Positions 26,406 to 37,480 of a DNA stretch of 64,000 nt are shown here, piece after piece. How positions within the stretch are numbered: the first letter of the stretch is position 1; every line of letters starts with the position of its first letter. The notes beneath the pieces are model-generated. The model did no database searches and had not been told where the DNA came from. It saw only the letters and a program-made list of their open reading frames with translations. Made by a program: the position numbers and the translations under genes. Source of the stretch: Lichenostomus cassidix (Eukaryota; Chordata; Aves; Passeriformes; Meliphagidae); contig CM039189.1 of NCBI GenBank assembly GCA_008360975.2, positions 15,342,056 to 15,406,055 on the forward strand, in the 5' to 3' direction.

Positions 26406-28580
26406 GTCTGTTTCTCCATTCTCAGAGGGACCAGAAGAAACTTGTACAAGAGGGAGATCTGCAACCACAGAGACACAGAGGGGAAAGTGGGGAGCTGGGA
26501 TGGGCTGGTTTGCTGCTCTCCATTCTTCTCACGTTCACTCGCACAAAGCACATAACTCTTTCTCTGAACAACACATAACATTTCTCTGGTTCATACTACC
26601 AATAAAGTAACAGGCTCAGCAGCACCAGGGAGCCGGTCATAGGATCTCTAGGGCCCTACATGGCATTTGAGCACTCGGGCTGCTAATATGCACAAGGTAA
26701 AACTCCTTAGCTGTCTGCCCAAGGTCTTTGTAAGACACAGTTTATGCAAACACCTGTCTGGAGAATATTGCGGGGAGTTGCTCAGAGGCTTGCGGTTGTA
26801 GAAAAGTTAATATCCAGATTGTTTAAAAGGAGCTGGGAACAAAAGCCCTATTGGCTCTTCAAAAGAATAGTGTGATCTCTATAAAAAAAAAATGCATGCT
26901 CGTGAAACTGCTACATGTTTAATATTAATACAAGTATTTGTTTGTGACTGTATTTGAAATGGCTTCAGATGACAGGTTGTCCTCTGTTGTCCTCAGCAGA
27001 TGGGGAGCCTTGGTGAGAAGAATCTGATTAGAATTAGAGAATAGATTTATAAAAGAAAATATTGAAACTGTCTGTTCATACTGGGATCTGACAGTATTTA
27101 ATAATGCCTTCGCTTTTCTAAAAATACATTATTTAGGTCTGTAAATTACACTACTGATCCTAAGGAGCTTTCTCATCATGTACCATTAATGGAACTGGGA
27201 TGAGAGTCTGATAATTCACTGAAGCTGACCACTAGACCTGCAAGGACATGTGCAGCATCCCCAGCTCTCAGCAGAGGGCTCAGGGCTGTAAACTGAACTC
27301 TTGGGATGCAGACAAGACCTGCACAAAGGTGGAAGGGCTGCTGCAGGGGTTTTGTCACTGTGTGCTTCGCTTGCATAGAGGTTGTTGGGACCTTATAAAG
27401 TACAGTGATTTGCCCTCAAACAGGGCATGTGTGGGTGCAAGGTGACAGTGTCAGAGCAGACCTGCCAACATCAGAACTCAGCTGTTTTCTCTCCAGTGTA
27501 AGTAACATTTATCCAGGGAAGTGTCAGAGTCCAGATTTAATGACAGGTCTACAGCCACAGTTGGGGGGATGAAGAGGAGTGGATAAAAATCATCTTCTGA
27601 TTCTGATGGGTAAATCATGTGTAAGCTATCCTAGCTGAAATCAGTCGGTGAGGATTGATGGGTGTGCTTAGAGATATGATTTTCCCAATACAAGGGCTGG
27701 GGAGCTTTTCCCCAGGCATGTGTGTAGCTCTTGCCATGCTGACGAATGAGTCCAGCTGAGCAGAAGACCAGAGTCAGCTCAGTGAAAGATCAAGCTAAAA
27801 CTGGATGGCAGCAGAGCTGGTGTCATGTACTCAAAGAGCTTTGCCTGCATGGAAATGTTTTTGTGTTGGTTTGACCTGCAGAGTGACACCCTGCCTAGCC
27901 AGGGAAAGGGAGGAGTGGAGAGGGAGTCCCTGACAGTTTGAAGTTGTCAGTCAGGAGATCAAACCCCTGTAGATGATGGCATGTAAATAGGTACTCTGTT
28001 CTCATGTAGATACTCAACATATCACTTGCCAGGCAAATGAAGTGGTGTTCAGGGCAGAACAATGGGTTTGTCATTTTAAATTCTCAAAAAAATACTGCTG
28101 AATGTATACTTTTTGTGTTCAGGTAGGAGAAACTAAGGGAATTAGAGAGAAAAGAGATCTCTGTGCAGTTGATTTAATGTACTGACCCTTAAAGAAAGAA
28201 TACCTGTAGATGAGGTATTTACTGTTGTTGAGACCACATATGTGAATGAGCAAGAGCTACGCTTATGTCAAGCCTGATAATGTGGCTGGTGTTTTCCAAG
28301 AGTTACTGCATTCTCCTAATGAAATGACCTCTCTGAGATGAGGCAGTGTTTATTTCAAACTATATAATGTCTTGCACTACCCCAGCTTTTTCAACCTACT
28401 TCAGGTTTGACCTCAGTTTTTCAAGCTGTGTTCATTTTGTAAAGCTATTCATGTATCTAGGCATGGGGATGTACATCAAGATATAGTTTGTGGATAGACA
28501 CTGACACTTAGGAAAAAACGTCAAACCAGGAAAACATCTGCCATGAACAAAGGTTTAAGGAACTATTCTTATCTCATGGA
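26406..28580. other. Non-coding stretch, nothing firmly recognised
   Basis: Unique DNA with an A9 run at about 26882-26891. Around 27862-27880 the phrase TGTGTTGGTTTGACCTG recalls the start of some avian endogenous retroviral LTRs, but no second LTR feature follows. Confidence 0.5.
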
Positions 28581-28583
28581 GAA

Positions 28584-28596
28584 GATGGATGGATGG
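28584..28596. repeat. Short GATG microsatellite
   Basis: Three tandem GATG units. Too short to be informative. Confidence 0.8.
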
Positions 28597-28770
28597 TGCA
28601 GGGCACTTCACTGGATTTGCTGTGAACTTTACACTGTGCTGCTTGTGTGGAGAAGGCTATGTGGTGAGGGGGGCAGAGGTTGGCACAAACAACCTGAAGC
28701 AAGAGGGAGGTAGTTGGGCCACAGAAGCACTCAGTGCCCTTGAGTAAGTGGCTTGACTTGCTCATTCCTT

Positions 28771-28813
28771 AGGGTGACCTTGGACAAGTCTCTTAAAATC
28801 CTTTTCCTCAGTC
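28771..28813 (+). mobile_element. Possible MIR (CORE-SINE) relic
   Basis: GTGACCTTGGACAAGTCTCT followed by TAA, and CCTCAGT about ten bases later, match the best conserved part of the ancient amniote SINE MIR (GTGACCTTGGGCAAGTCACT, then TAA and CCTCAGT). There are two mismatches in the first 23 bases and one gap later. MIR relics are known at low density in birds. The rest of MIR is not recognisable on either side, so this is either a very worn copy or a chance match. Confidence 0.5.
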
Positions 28814-29206
28814 AACCCAGCTGGCGAATTTGTTTGGGGGTGAAGAAACACCAAAATGACATTGAAAAGCAAGCTGTGCCCCTGCATTGCCCTTTCCAGG
28901 GTAAACAAATCATACCCCAACATCCCCCCAGTCTGCCATCGGGAGTTTTCAGTGTGTCCTTTGTGGAGCCCTGTGGAAAAGCCAGGATGCAACATAAACT
29001 ACACAAATGGTACACTTGCATATTCAAATATAGTGCAATGTTTGTTCATCTCTCAAAACGTGTGTACAGTACTGATCACTGTATTATCTGTGTGCGTTCT
29101 GCTAATTAGCAATGCAAATATAGAAAGATTTCTTCTGCTTTCCTCCTTTTTCATAAGCAAGGGGGAAAATGCATTACTTTTTCTTCTCTGGTACCTTTTC
29201 CTTCAT
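28814..29206. other. Non-coding stretch before the purine tract
   Basis: A 145-codon frame (28856-29293) and a 118-codon frame (28753-29109) overlap each other in different phases. The longer one runs into the low-complexity purine tract, where it encodes only K/E/R runs. I treat both as chance. Confidence 0.5.
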
Positions 29207-29245
29207 AAAAGAAAAAAAAGAAAGAAAAAAAAGAAAGAAAAAAAG
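29207..29245. repeat. Period-13 oligopurine tandem repeat
   Basis: Thirty-nine bases of uninterrupted A/G. From 29211 the unit G-A8-G-A3 (13 bp) repeats 2.7 times without a mismatch. Mirror-symmetric purine tracts can adopt unusual structures, but this one is short. It is probably a slippage product. Confidence 0.85.
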
Positions 29246-29599
29246 CAAGCTAGATGTAACAAACCAGTGTATTCACATCTATTGGAAAGATAATATTATA
29301 AGTGTGAAAGATGGTTTTCCTGAAAAAGGACAGTTTTATTCATTGGCTAACAGAAAGCATTACTTTTACAGTTCAGGGTAGAAACTGCTATAATTCTGGT
29401 CGTATTGTTTCTTCTGGCAGGGAATAAACTCTCTCTCTTTTTTTATACCTAGAGGTGAGTTTTTACTCTTTCTCTTTGAATTATACTGGTGGTCATCAGA
29501 GTGGTGGTGGAACAAGAGTGTGATGTTGCTGGAGTACTTCAGATGTAGTTGCTCAAAGCACTGCCACTATAATTCAAAGTGAAGAGAGTCAAACTTGCA

Positions 29600-29860
29600 G
29601 CAGGCGCTCCAAAATGGAGGACACCGAGGTCTTTGTTTACTGTCCTCGTCCTCCTTCCCTTTGGGCAAGAGCCAGCGTGTGACATCTGCGTTGCTAGGTA
29701 CATGGAGTTACAGCCAATTACGCACCGCTGCCGCGCCAGCCGCCTGCGCTGGGGACAAGCGGGGGACACGCAGGACAGGGCCAGGCAAAACCAGGGCCCC
29801 TGGTGCCATCTGGGGACACACGGGGTCACTGGCCAGTGCAGGGTACAGGGACTGCTCCCT
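29600..29860. promoter_or_regulatory. Small CpG-rich block, possible promoter or insulator
   Basis: About 15 CpGs in some 220 bp, several times the density of the surroundings. Motifs visible: a YY1-like CCAAAATGGAGG ending at 29620, an RFX X-box half-like GTTGCTAGG at 29690-29698, a CCAAT box at 29714-29718, and on the minus strand a CTCF-like core at 29803-29816 (12 of 14 positions of CCASYAGRKGGCRS by eye). Large open frames on both strands (135-136 codons) simply reflect GC-richness. It could be a promoter of a non-coding transcript, a CTCF site, or a decayed GC-rich repeat. Confidence 0.33.
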
Positions 29861-31025
29861 GCTGTTGATGGGTTCTCCTCAACACTGGTAGCTGATTCAG
29901 GAAATGAAGATTTGAAGACACCTGTTTTAGACAAAGAGTTGCACACCTGTGATCAGCAGTGCTTCGCTGCCCAAGACTGTTTGGGGTGAAAGGAAAATGT
30001 GAATGTGTTTCCATGCTTTTTTCACCCCTAACCTCATGTTTTGCACTTTCTAAAAAATATTTAGGCAGGATTGTCTTTTTATAATCCTTACCATAAGTCA
30101 CAAAATTTTACTTTGTCTACATTCCTAGTAGGATGTATATTTTTATGTAATGCATCTAGGTCAAAATTAGGGATATCGAAATCCCAAGTCTTCAAGACAT
30201 TTGGGCTTTTGTGATGCTGTCATTTGCAGCTCCCCTCTGTGTTTGTTTCAAGAGGGGATTCTGAAGTGAGTCATATGATTTATTGTGATCATTCCCAAAA
30301 ATATCATTATTCCTCAAAATTACTCAGTCCTTTTTCTTTATTCACCAGATAGTGAGGATGTTCTCTCCACGGAGCTGCATGTGTGTACTTGGCCCAGATG
30401 TATCCCAGCACATAAAAACAGTGACCTGGGCATGCACAGAGCTCTTTTGAACAGCTGAGCGCACCTTCTACTAATTTTCCTTGAGCTGAAACCAGATCCA
30501 ATCACTGGCCTAAGCTGTGCCATGCAACACCTGAGTTGAGCCAGGAAAAGTGCTCCTCTGCTTTATGCTTCACATGGCTCCTGTCTGACCTGTGAGCAAC
30601 ACCAGTTCTGTCCAGTGATACCTCTGCAGAGGGCACATATCAATATGATGGCCCTTAGCAGCATGCATGCATATGCAGAACTTTGTTCCAGTCAGATGTT
30701 CCTCAGTTGCTTTTTTTTAAAGGCACTTTCTAAGGTGGAAAAACGTAAACTTTTCTTTGAGGATTACCTGAATCTCTCTATAATTTATGGCAACGCCTTG
30801 ACACTGGAAGAAATTGCATCACATCCCCATGAAAAAAAACAACGTTGTGGAAAGAGTGAGATTAGACATAAACTTGCAAGCTCTGCTTGTAATATGGAGC
30901 AACAATACATGAACATACTGTTCTTCTGCTGCTACTCTGGAGAAAGAATGAGGGTAAAACGTGTGAGAGAGCCACAGTTAAATTACTCACTATTAGCCCC
31001 TACAGTGTGCTTCCAACCTGCGTTG
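29861..31025. other. Non-coding stretch, nothing recognised
   Basis: Holds a 155-codon frame (30615-31082). It has no recognisable domain and runs into the TA/GA microsatellite, where it reads IYIYRERE, so I consider it chance. Confidence 0.5.
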
Positions 31026-31051
31026 ATATATATATACAGAGAGAGAGAGAA
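31026..31051. repeat. Compound (TA)n-(GA)n microsatellite
   Basis: About 5.5 AT units followed after one C by about seven AG units. Likely length-variable. Confidence 0.9.
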
Positions 31052-31267
31052 TGTCACAGTTAAATTTTTTTTACTAGTATAATGAGGAAAGAGACCAGCA
31101 GAAGAAGTTCCCTTGGCTAATTTTCTAGCCAGCAGCCACTGCAATGTTCCCACTAGGAGAGACTGAAGAAGTGAGAGAGTGATATAATAAATAATGACTG
31201 GCTCTGCTGGTAAGGAGAAATTATCACTGTGCTTGGGGGATCTAAGTATGTGCTCACCCAAGATACA

Positions 31268-31288
31268 GGGAGGGGGAGGGGGAGGGGG
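31268..31288 (+). other. Strong G-quadruplex motif
   Basis: Four G-runs of 3, 5, 5 and 5 bases separated by single A loops. Four runs of at least three G with one-base loops is the most stable class of parallel G-quadruplex. The complementary strand would be C-rich. It lies in unannotated DNA with no promoter nearby that I can see. Confidence 0.8.
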
Positions 31289-32261
31289 CCAGGAGCACTC
31301 TGTCGTGTCTTGAGAAGAACGTTCAGCAATGTTTGAATTAAAAAGGATTTCAGCCGCTGCTTTGTCTGCTAAAACAGGGATGGGAACAGCTGGATGGAGC
31401 TGTTCTGAATGAGGTGCATTAAAAGATGTCAAAGGAGTTTCCAGTCTAAGCTCTTGTTCTAAATCTCCCTGAAAAGGAGGTGTAAAGCAAGGGCAGATTC
31501 ACAGCCAGGCTCAAGGGTGTGAAGTCCCACTGCTTCCCCCAAGGAACACACTCCTGTGCCATGGGCACAGACTGTGACCCTTGGTGGGTTACTTGCCCTC
31601 TGGCCCGAGGCTGAGCAGGCTCAAGCCATGGAGGAGTTGCCTGTTGGAGGAGATGTGAGCAGAGGCTGAGGAGGCTGTGTGCAGCTTGGGATCTTACCAC
31701 AGCCACGGCTAAGGCTGTGTTGCTGGGATCTGTGAGCTGTTCTTGAGGGAAATAGCACTGAAACAGTCCAACTCTGGCTATAATGCCTCCTCAGGCAAAA
31801 GAATTAGCTTCATATTTTAAAATCTGAAAGGCTTTTTTTCTTTAGCATAGATTAAAAAGGAGAGCAAACCGAGAAAAAGTCACATCAGTAAGATGAACAG
31901 TGTGTGCTTGTGCCTCTGTGTTTGTATTCAAAGCCCTGTCTTGCAATGTGGCACTTGCCCCTGCAGGCAGGCACAGTCCTTAGAAATAAAAAGGTGCAGT
32001 TCAGAGAAAAGGTCTCTTACAGGAAAGAAAATAAGTGTTCTGGCTTAGCCAAACACCAGTTATGGGGCTTGGTGCAGGGCAGTTGGGTATGGTGCAATGG
32101 GCTGAGATGCAGATGTCAGTTCAGATGGTCAAATGGTTCTGCCTACCCTTAGGTTCTATTAATTAAACTGTATGGAAAATGTCACAGGAGTTGGGTTTGC
32201 TAAAATCTCTTGACCGTCAATGGTAAGATCAGCTATTCTTGTGAGATTTGTGTTATTTTAG
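31289..32261. other. Non-coding stretch, nothing recognised
   Basis: 31446-31706 is GC-richer but CpG-poor. No repeat family and no plausible gene. Confidence 0.5.
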
Positions 32262-32281
32262 AAAAAAAAAAAAAAGAAAAA
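32262..32281. repeat. A-rich homopolymer run
   Basis: A14, then G, then A4. The sequence upstream shows no retrocopy or LINE 3' end, so I do not read it as a retroposon tail. Confidence 0.7.
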
Positions 32282-32590
32282 GCTCCTTAGAAAGGCTTGG
32301 AGAATTTTGAAGCCATCTAACCTGAATTCCATTCTGGGCTCAATCTTGAATTGCAGACTTTAGTTTAAACCCCATAGCTAAACAGGGCCTCCTTTCCCAT
32401 TTCCAAAAATAGTATGCCACTTTCTACATTTTGCCACGTGCTGTTTCATATACAGAAATAAATAATCTAGGATTTACTAAGATTTAGTTCATTTAAATGA
32501 AAGTAACATTCACATATAGAGTTGAATATTTCCTTCCTAGACTATATTTCAAGCTTTTTCTCAAAAGAAACGCAACACCCTTTTTTATTC

Positions 32591-32603
32591 TTTTTTTTTT
32601 TTT
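32591..32603. repeat. T13 homopolymer
   Basis: Uninterrupted T13, preceded by a T6-ATTC segment. Confidence 0.85.
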
Positions 32604-32800
32604 GTGCTCCAGCATCATGAAAATCTGCATGGTGAGATGCATTTCTCACCACATGCCGACTGCAAATTGTATTTGAAATGGAAAGTATCAATTAAATCAG
32701 CCTTTCTGAACTGCCTGGTGACAGCTGCCATGCTGCTGAATGTTGACAACACTCATAATATCAACAGATTTAGGCCCTTGCACTGGAGAATATGAAACAC
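32604..32800. promoter_or_regulatory. Candidate conserved element containing a small hairpin
   Basis: A perfect 7-bp inverted repeat GGTGAGA/TCTCACC with a six-base loop (32631-32650). Counting two bulged bases it extends to GCAT/ATGC. The loop and inner stem create ATGCAT, an octamer-like core. Downstream come ATCAATTAAATCAG (about 32687) and a CAGCTG E-box (about 32723). Reads like conserved non-coding DNA, but that is an inference. Confidence 0.3.
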
Positions 32801-35316
32801 TTTCTAGCCATTTAAATACAGGTTTGGCAAGCAGATTAAGATAATAATTTCCATCACTATAGACAAAAATGTTCAGTGGGAAAGCCTTTTCTTCATGGGC
32901 ACACTCAGCAGCATCTACTCTGGTGCTGGTTTTGTTCAATGGTTTTGAAACCCTGTATGAGCTCATGGAGGAGCACAATGAGGTTGGTATGCTGCATCAG
33001 TGGGAGGCTGGGATGATTGCTCAGATAAGCAAAATTGCTCTGGGAATCCATGGATTTGAGGGTCTGGAGACTGATAATGGAACCCCTCAGCTGGTCTAGT
33101 CAGTAGTCTTGCCCTGGCTTTGGGCACAGGGCTGCTCCTCATCCACTTAGCCCCAGCACAGCAGGAGGCAAAGCTGGACACATGGAGAATTTGAATGTCT
33201 TCTAAAACTAAGCCAGTTTTCATTGCAGAACACCCATTTGCTTAAGCCAGTTATTCTTTGGAGTGAATGTCAGGTTTGTGTGAAGCTGCTTTTTTTCCAG
33301 GTTCCAGTTCCTGAGCTGAAGTGAAAGATGGCAGCTATGCCAGGGGAGAGAATTCTGCTGGGATCCTCAGCATCCCTGGTAGACAGTGTGCCCGTGGAGC
33401 TGCTGGCTGTTGTGCAGTTGGGGTTTTGCCCTGTGGATTTCTTTATTTTGCTAAGTTTATAAAATCTTGTATTTAGTCCAAATGAAAATATTTAGTTTAC
33501 TTTAATTCTTTAAAATCTTCTGGAAGCAGACAGAGGCATCCTTGTTTTCAGAGAAGCTGCAACCTTCAGTGAAAGGGAGATGTTGATAGAGTGTATGGTA
33601 CATGGAAAAATAAGGAATTTAGCAAAACCAAAAGTTCTTTGCAATTCTTGCATGAAAAAGGATCCTATGTAGATGTGAGGCACAGTCTGGTGTGCCTATG
33701 CCAACACAGAGTGTGAGCAATCCAGCTCCTGCAAAGTCTTGTAGAAAACATGGTCTGGGTATTGCTTTTGTGAATAGCAGATGCACTGCATTTTTCATAT
33801 GAGCAGTGTGCCTAATCATGGATAGTGTACAGTACTTAGGTTAATAATATAAACTAGACCCTGAGAAATATAGCTATTGTAATCTTTTCATTATTTATCT
33901 ATTTTAATCTCTATTAGGAGAATATGTATAATTTATTTTTTATTTCTGCAATGAATAATATAACTAAGATCTCTTTATACTTTTTATTTGAAAATTCTGT
34001 TTTAAAGCACTCTGTTGGATAACATTCGCTATATTTTCCTTTTTTTGATAATAAAAGTGAAAATAATATGCTAAGCTTTTGTACTGCAATGCATATTAAA
34101 ATGCCCTTAATACAGTGACATGCCTGGCACTCCTGAGATTTGAGAACTGCTTTAGCTGTGCACTGAGACCTTGGAGTTGCATGGCCCAGCACCAAAGACC
34201 TGAATATTCATGCTAAATTGTTGGATTTCTGTGCTTTTAAAATTTTGTTTTAAATTTCTTCTCCTCTTCGATCCTGTTCAGAGTTTCCCCCCCTTAAAGC
34301 TGTTTTTGTCAACATCAGAACTGCTGTTTTTGCCAACAGTTTAAATGACAGCTGGGTGCAGACCTTAATGCTGCAACCTGGAATAGGCAAAACTCCAGGT
34401 AGGGAAGGGGGGAGTAAGAGATTTTCTGGCCAGAGAAATGTGATACTGAAACCATGGCTTCTGCAAGCATGTCTCTTGGTAGTGTTGAGCCCCTCTCTCA
34501 AGCTGTGGAGAACTTCCCAAAATGTCCAATGTTCAGGGATTTTTTCCACAGTGAGGTTGAGAGTCTGGATGCATATGGCCTTCAAAACAAAAACTCCTCT
34601 TCGAAGATGCAAGTTGCTAATTATTATTAATCATAGTCTGAGACTCTCCTAAAAAAAAAATCCCAATGTATTTTGGGGAAAAAATAAAAAGAGCTGCCTC
34701 CATCGGTTCCTGTCTTAAAGGGAAGGGGTTCAAGGGTCAATGCAGAAAGACAAGGACAGAAAAATGTTACCCAAGTCTCAGTTGTGACAGACATATCCCT
34801 TGAGAGACCTCCTGCCAGCCTGCACTAAAATCCTGGCTGCCATGGAGGAGACAGGTCCCTATGCTGCCCACTGTCATCAGCCTGCATCCTTCAGGAGAGA
34901 CCAGCTCTGATTTTGGGGGGTCAGTCTCAACTCCCCACAAGAGGTAGCAAGCAGAAAGTCTGCCCCAAATCTTGTCCTTGAGAGTCCCTCCCCTCTTCTA
35001 ATAGTTGCTATTGTTCTCACAGGTATTTACCCCTCCAGAAAAACAGAGCTGAACAGAGTGGGGAAATTCTGATCCCATGGGCTTTATTTGCTAAATTAAA
35101 GGATTGGTACAACCTGTTAAATGAGTCTTGTGGGTCTAGAGACACATGATTGTCAAATTAATTTGGTATACAGTAAGGTTAACTTCTTTCAAAATTCTCT
35201 GCATGACTGTGAAGAGACTGCATTGGTCCATCTTAATTCGGGATTAAAATTCTTCAAGAGGTACCAGTTTAACTCCTCTGGGGTGTCTCTGCTGCCCTCC
35301 CTCCCTTGCAATTCGA
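32801..35316. other. Non-coding stretch, nothing recognised
   Basis: AT-rich at 33830-34110, mixed elsewhere. Two antiparallel frames of 120 and 98 codons (34250-34652) overlap each other and match nothing. C7 at about 34289-34295 and A10 at about 34651-34660 are the only low-complexity patches. Confidence 0.5.
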
Positions 35317-35343
35317 AGCAGCAGCAACAACAGCAGCAGCAGC
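35317..35343 (+). repeat. AGC/AAC trinucleotide repeat
   Basis: Three AGC units, two AAC-type units, then four AGC units. It sits in a 77-codon frame (35121-35354) and would read as polyglutamine, but the frame has no other coding signal and ends just after it. I treat it as a plain microsatellite. Confidence 0.9.
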
Positions 35344-35659
35344 ATCTACAGTAATGGAGATCAACTGTGTAGTTTAAGCAAAAACCAAGAGTTTTGGACA
35401 CCAAGAAAGCAGCCCTTCCCACTCCCTGTGTCATGGAAGGAAAGACATTGTGCCCATGGATGTAGGGCCCCAGGGTGGTTTTAAATTAGCTGAAGACTCC
35501 TGCATGAAGTTTGACTGCAAGAACAGTCTGGTAAAACACATATTACCACTTTCCTACATTATTGTTAATCACTATTTTCTAGAACAGTTAAACTGCCATC
35601 CCCTTCCAGAGAATAATTACTGCTATTTAATTGTATTTATAATTTAGTATACACCTGAA

Positions 35660-36380
35660 AAATATGCTATAAAATATCAGGGGGGTTCCCTTTAATACTG
35701 GTGTTCCATTTACAAACTGTCACATTTATAATGCGTCTTTAATCTTCTGTGGTCTGCTAGAATTTTATATTAAAGTCTGCTTTGTGCTTTAAATATTAAA
35801 GATTCTGCAGTACTTCAAAAGGTGATAATGCCTGATGCTCTGGTGGTGCTTAAATCTCAACAGCTAAATATATTGAGGAATGTTCGGTGGCCCTGGCTTA
35901 ATTAAACATGTATGTGTATTTTCAAATGCAATCTTTTTCTGCTTGTTAGGTTTTTGACAAACCTCCAAACAGGTCCAGGTGGAACAAAGCATGTAAACAA
36001 GCTTGTGAATGCAAGCTTAAAACACTCAAATTAGCACCTTCTTACAATTAATATGCAAACCCTGGGATCTCTGTTATTGATAATGCCATTTAATATTATT
36101 TGCAGCTGAGCTTTATATTCTAGCCTTTTAATTTTTCTAAGCTGTGTCCACTTTAATTATGTGAAAATGTACTGTTAGAGACAAGTCATCCAATGAGACC
36201 CTATTTACTATGAGCAACTTACTCTACCCTGTGTAACATAGTATAAATTACAAGGCTGTGGGAGCATTTCAGTAACCATTTGCTTTACAGTGTTTAATGG
36301 TCTAATTTAGCACATCCGACTAAACCTGCAGCCATTGAGGTATGCACAGAGGTTAACACGTAGGCTTTTTATTGTTTTCA
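35660..36380. promoter_or_regulatory. Candidate long conserved non-coding element
   Basis: Complex AT-rich sequence with many motif-like words: GCTTAATTAAAC (about 35896), ACAATTAATATGCAAA (about 36045), TTGATAATGCC (about 36076), CAGCTG (about 36103), CTTTAATTATG (about 36151), plus SOX-like AACAAAG. A perfect inverted repeat AAGCTTG/CAAGCTT with a six-base loop lies at 35999-36018. It has no long frame, low complexity or repeat signature. The appearance fits vertebrate developmental enhancers; conservation could not be tested. Confidence 0.4.
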
Positions 36381-36939
36381 TTGCTGGTTCCCCACCCCCC
36401 GTGAGTTAATAAATTCACTTATTGCATCTTCTCCTGGATTGGATTGCCAAAGTCTCTCTGGTAGGAGCAGGCATGATACCCACTGGTGGGGCTCTGCTCA
36501 GAGCAGGGGAAGGACATGAGCACCTCTCAGCGCCCTGCTACATTTATTAGGAACAGACTTCTTTTATGGGAATAAAATTGCTCCGACTGCAGCATCTGCT
36601 TGTGCAGGTTTCTAGAAACAGCAGAATATTTCAGAAGGATTTTTTTCTTTCCAAAATATCAGGACAGCAAAGCTTGACTGCCCCAAAACATGCAGAGATT
36701 GTGCCCCACGGCTGGTCTGTTCACACAGCCACTGTCACAGGCAGTCGTGTTGGTCTGACTACCCTGGCCCAGTTAATTGGTGCAGGCACAGGCAGTGTGC
36801 ATAGTTATGGTCTCGTGTTAATGACATGCTGTTTCTCCTGCCTTAAAATAAGTCCATACCCAAATAACCTGACCTGTCATTTCTTTTTAAATTTTGCACT
36901 TTAAACTATAGGTTTTCTAATTTACTTTTTAAAAAGATA
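36381..36939. other. Non-coding stretch, nothing recognised
   Basis: Contains a C6 run (about 36394-36400) and an unrecognisable 112-codon frame (36566-36904). No repeat family. Confidence 0.5.
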
Positions 36940-37480
36940 AACATGTATGAACACAGGAATATTAAGGCACAGGCGTATGATTTGATGCATATATCAACAA
37001 ACCAAATAGCTATACGTGTATGTGGGAACATTGCCTTCCAGCTCTGGATAAATAGAGGCTGGCTATCATTCAAACAGGGAAGGAAACATTTTATACGTGA
37101 AGAGATGTGGGGAATTATTTAATTTGTTTTGGTGCCAATATGCAGCAATTGCCCGAATGCATTTGAAATATGATGAAAATATCTATGCATGCACCCGAGA
37201 AATGTTCTTTTATTCTACTGTAATAGGTAAGGCGATGGCAGAAACTGGGGAAGCTGAAATAGATCTGCTGCAGTTTTACAGGTGAGGCAATGTTAGTGGG
37301 AAATGACAAGCAGGCTATAGTTATTATAATACCCAGGGCAAATCAGCAAGCATGCACAGTGATAGACAAATCTAAATTAATCATAGCAAAGGTGGTGTGG
37401 CATTTTAATGTCAACTTATTCTATTGTACAGAAACTTGTAAGAATATTGTAATATTAGGTGAAATACCAGTCATCATATG
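36940..37480. promoter_or_regulatory. Candidate conserved non-coding element, POU-type motifs
   Basis: Octamer-like and ATGCAT-type words cluster: TTGATGCATATATC (about 36982), CCCGAATGCATTTG (about 37152), CTATGCATGC (about 37182), CAAGCATGCAC (about 37347), with CTAAATTAATCA at about 37372. A 62-codon frame (37097-37285) ends next to ACAG|GTGAGG, which looks like a strong splice donor, but there is no homology to support an exon. Confidence 0.32.

Noticed and set aside
27862..27880. Possible start of an endogenous retroviral LTR (TGTGTTGGTTTGACCTG)
   Set aside because: No matching LTR end, poly(A) signal or proviral remnant could be found downstream.
29539..29989. Two antiparallel frames of 135 and 136 codons
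   Set aside because: They overlap almost fully on opposite strands, a typical effect of a GC-rich block with few stops.
30615..31082. 155-codon open frame
   Set aside because: Ends in a TA/GA microsatellite and shows no domain or start context of note.
30983..31432. 149-codon minus-strand open frame
   Set aside because: Crosses the microsatellite and the G-quadruplex tract (read as a proline run); no homology recognised.
35121..35354. Polyglutamine-like frame
   Set aside because: The glutamines are only the AGC microsatellite; nothing coding-like surrounds it.
37097..37285. Short exon ending at ACAG|GTGAGG
   Set aside because: No acceptor of matching quality, no protein resemblance, and the block looks regulatory.
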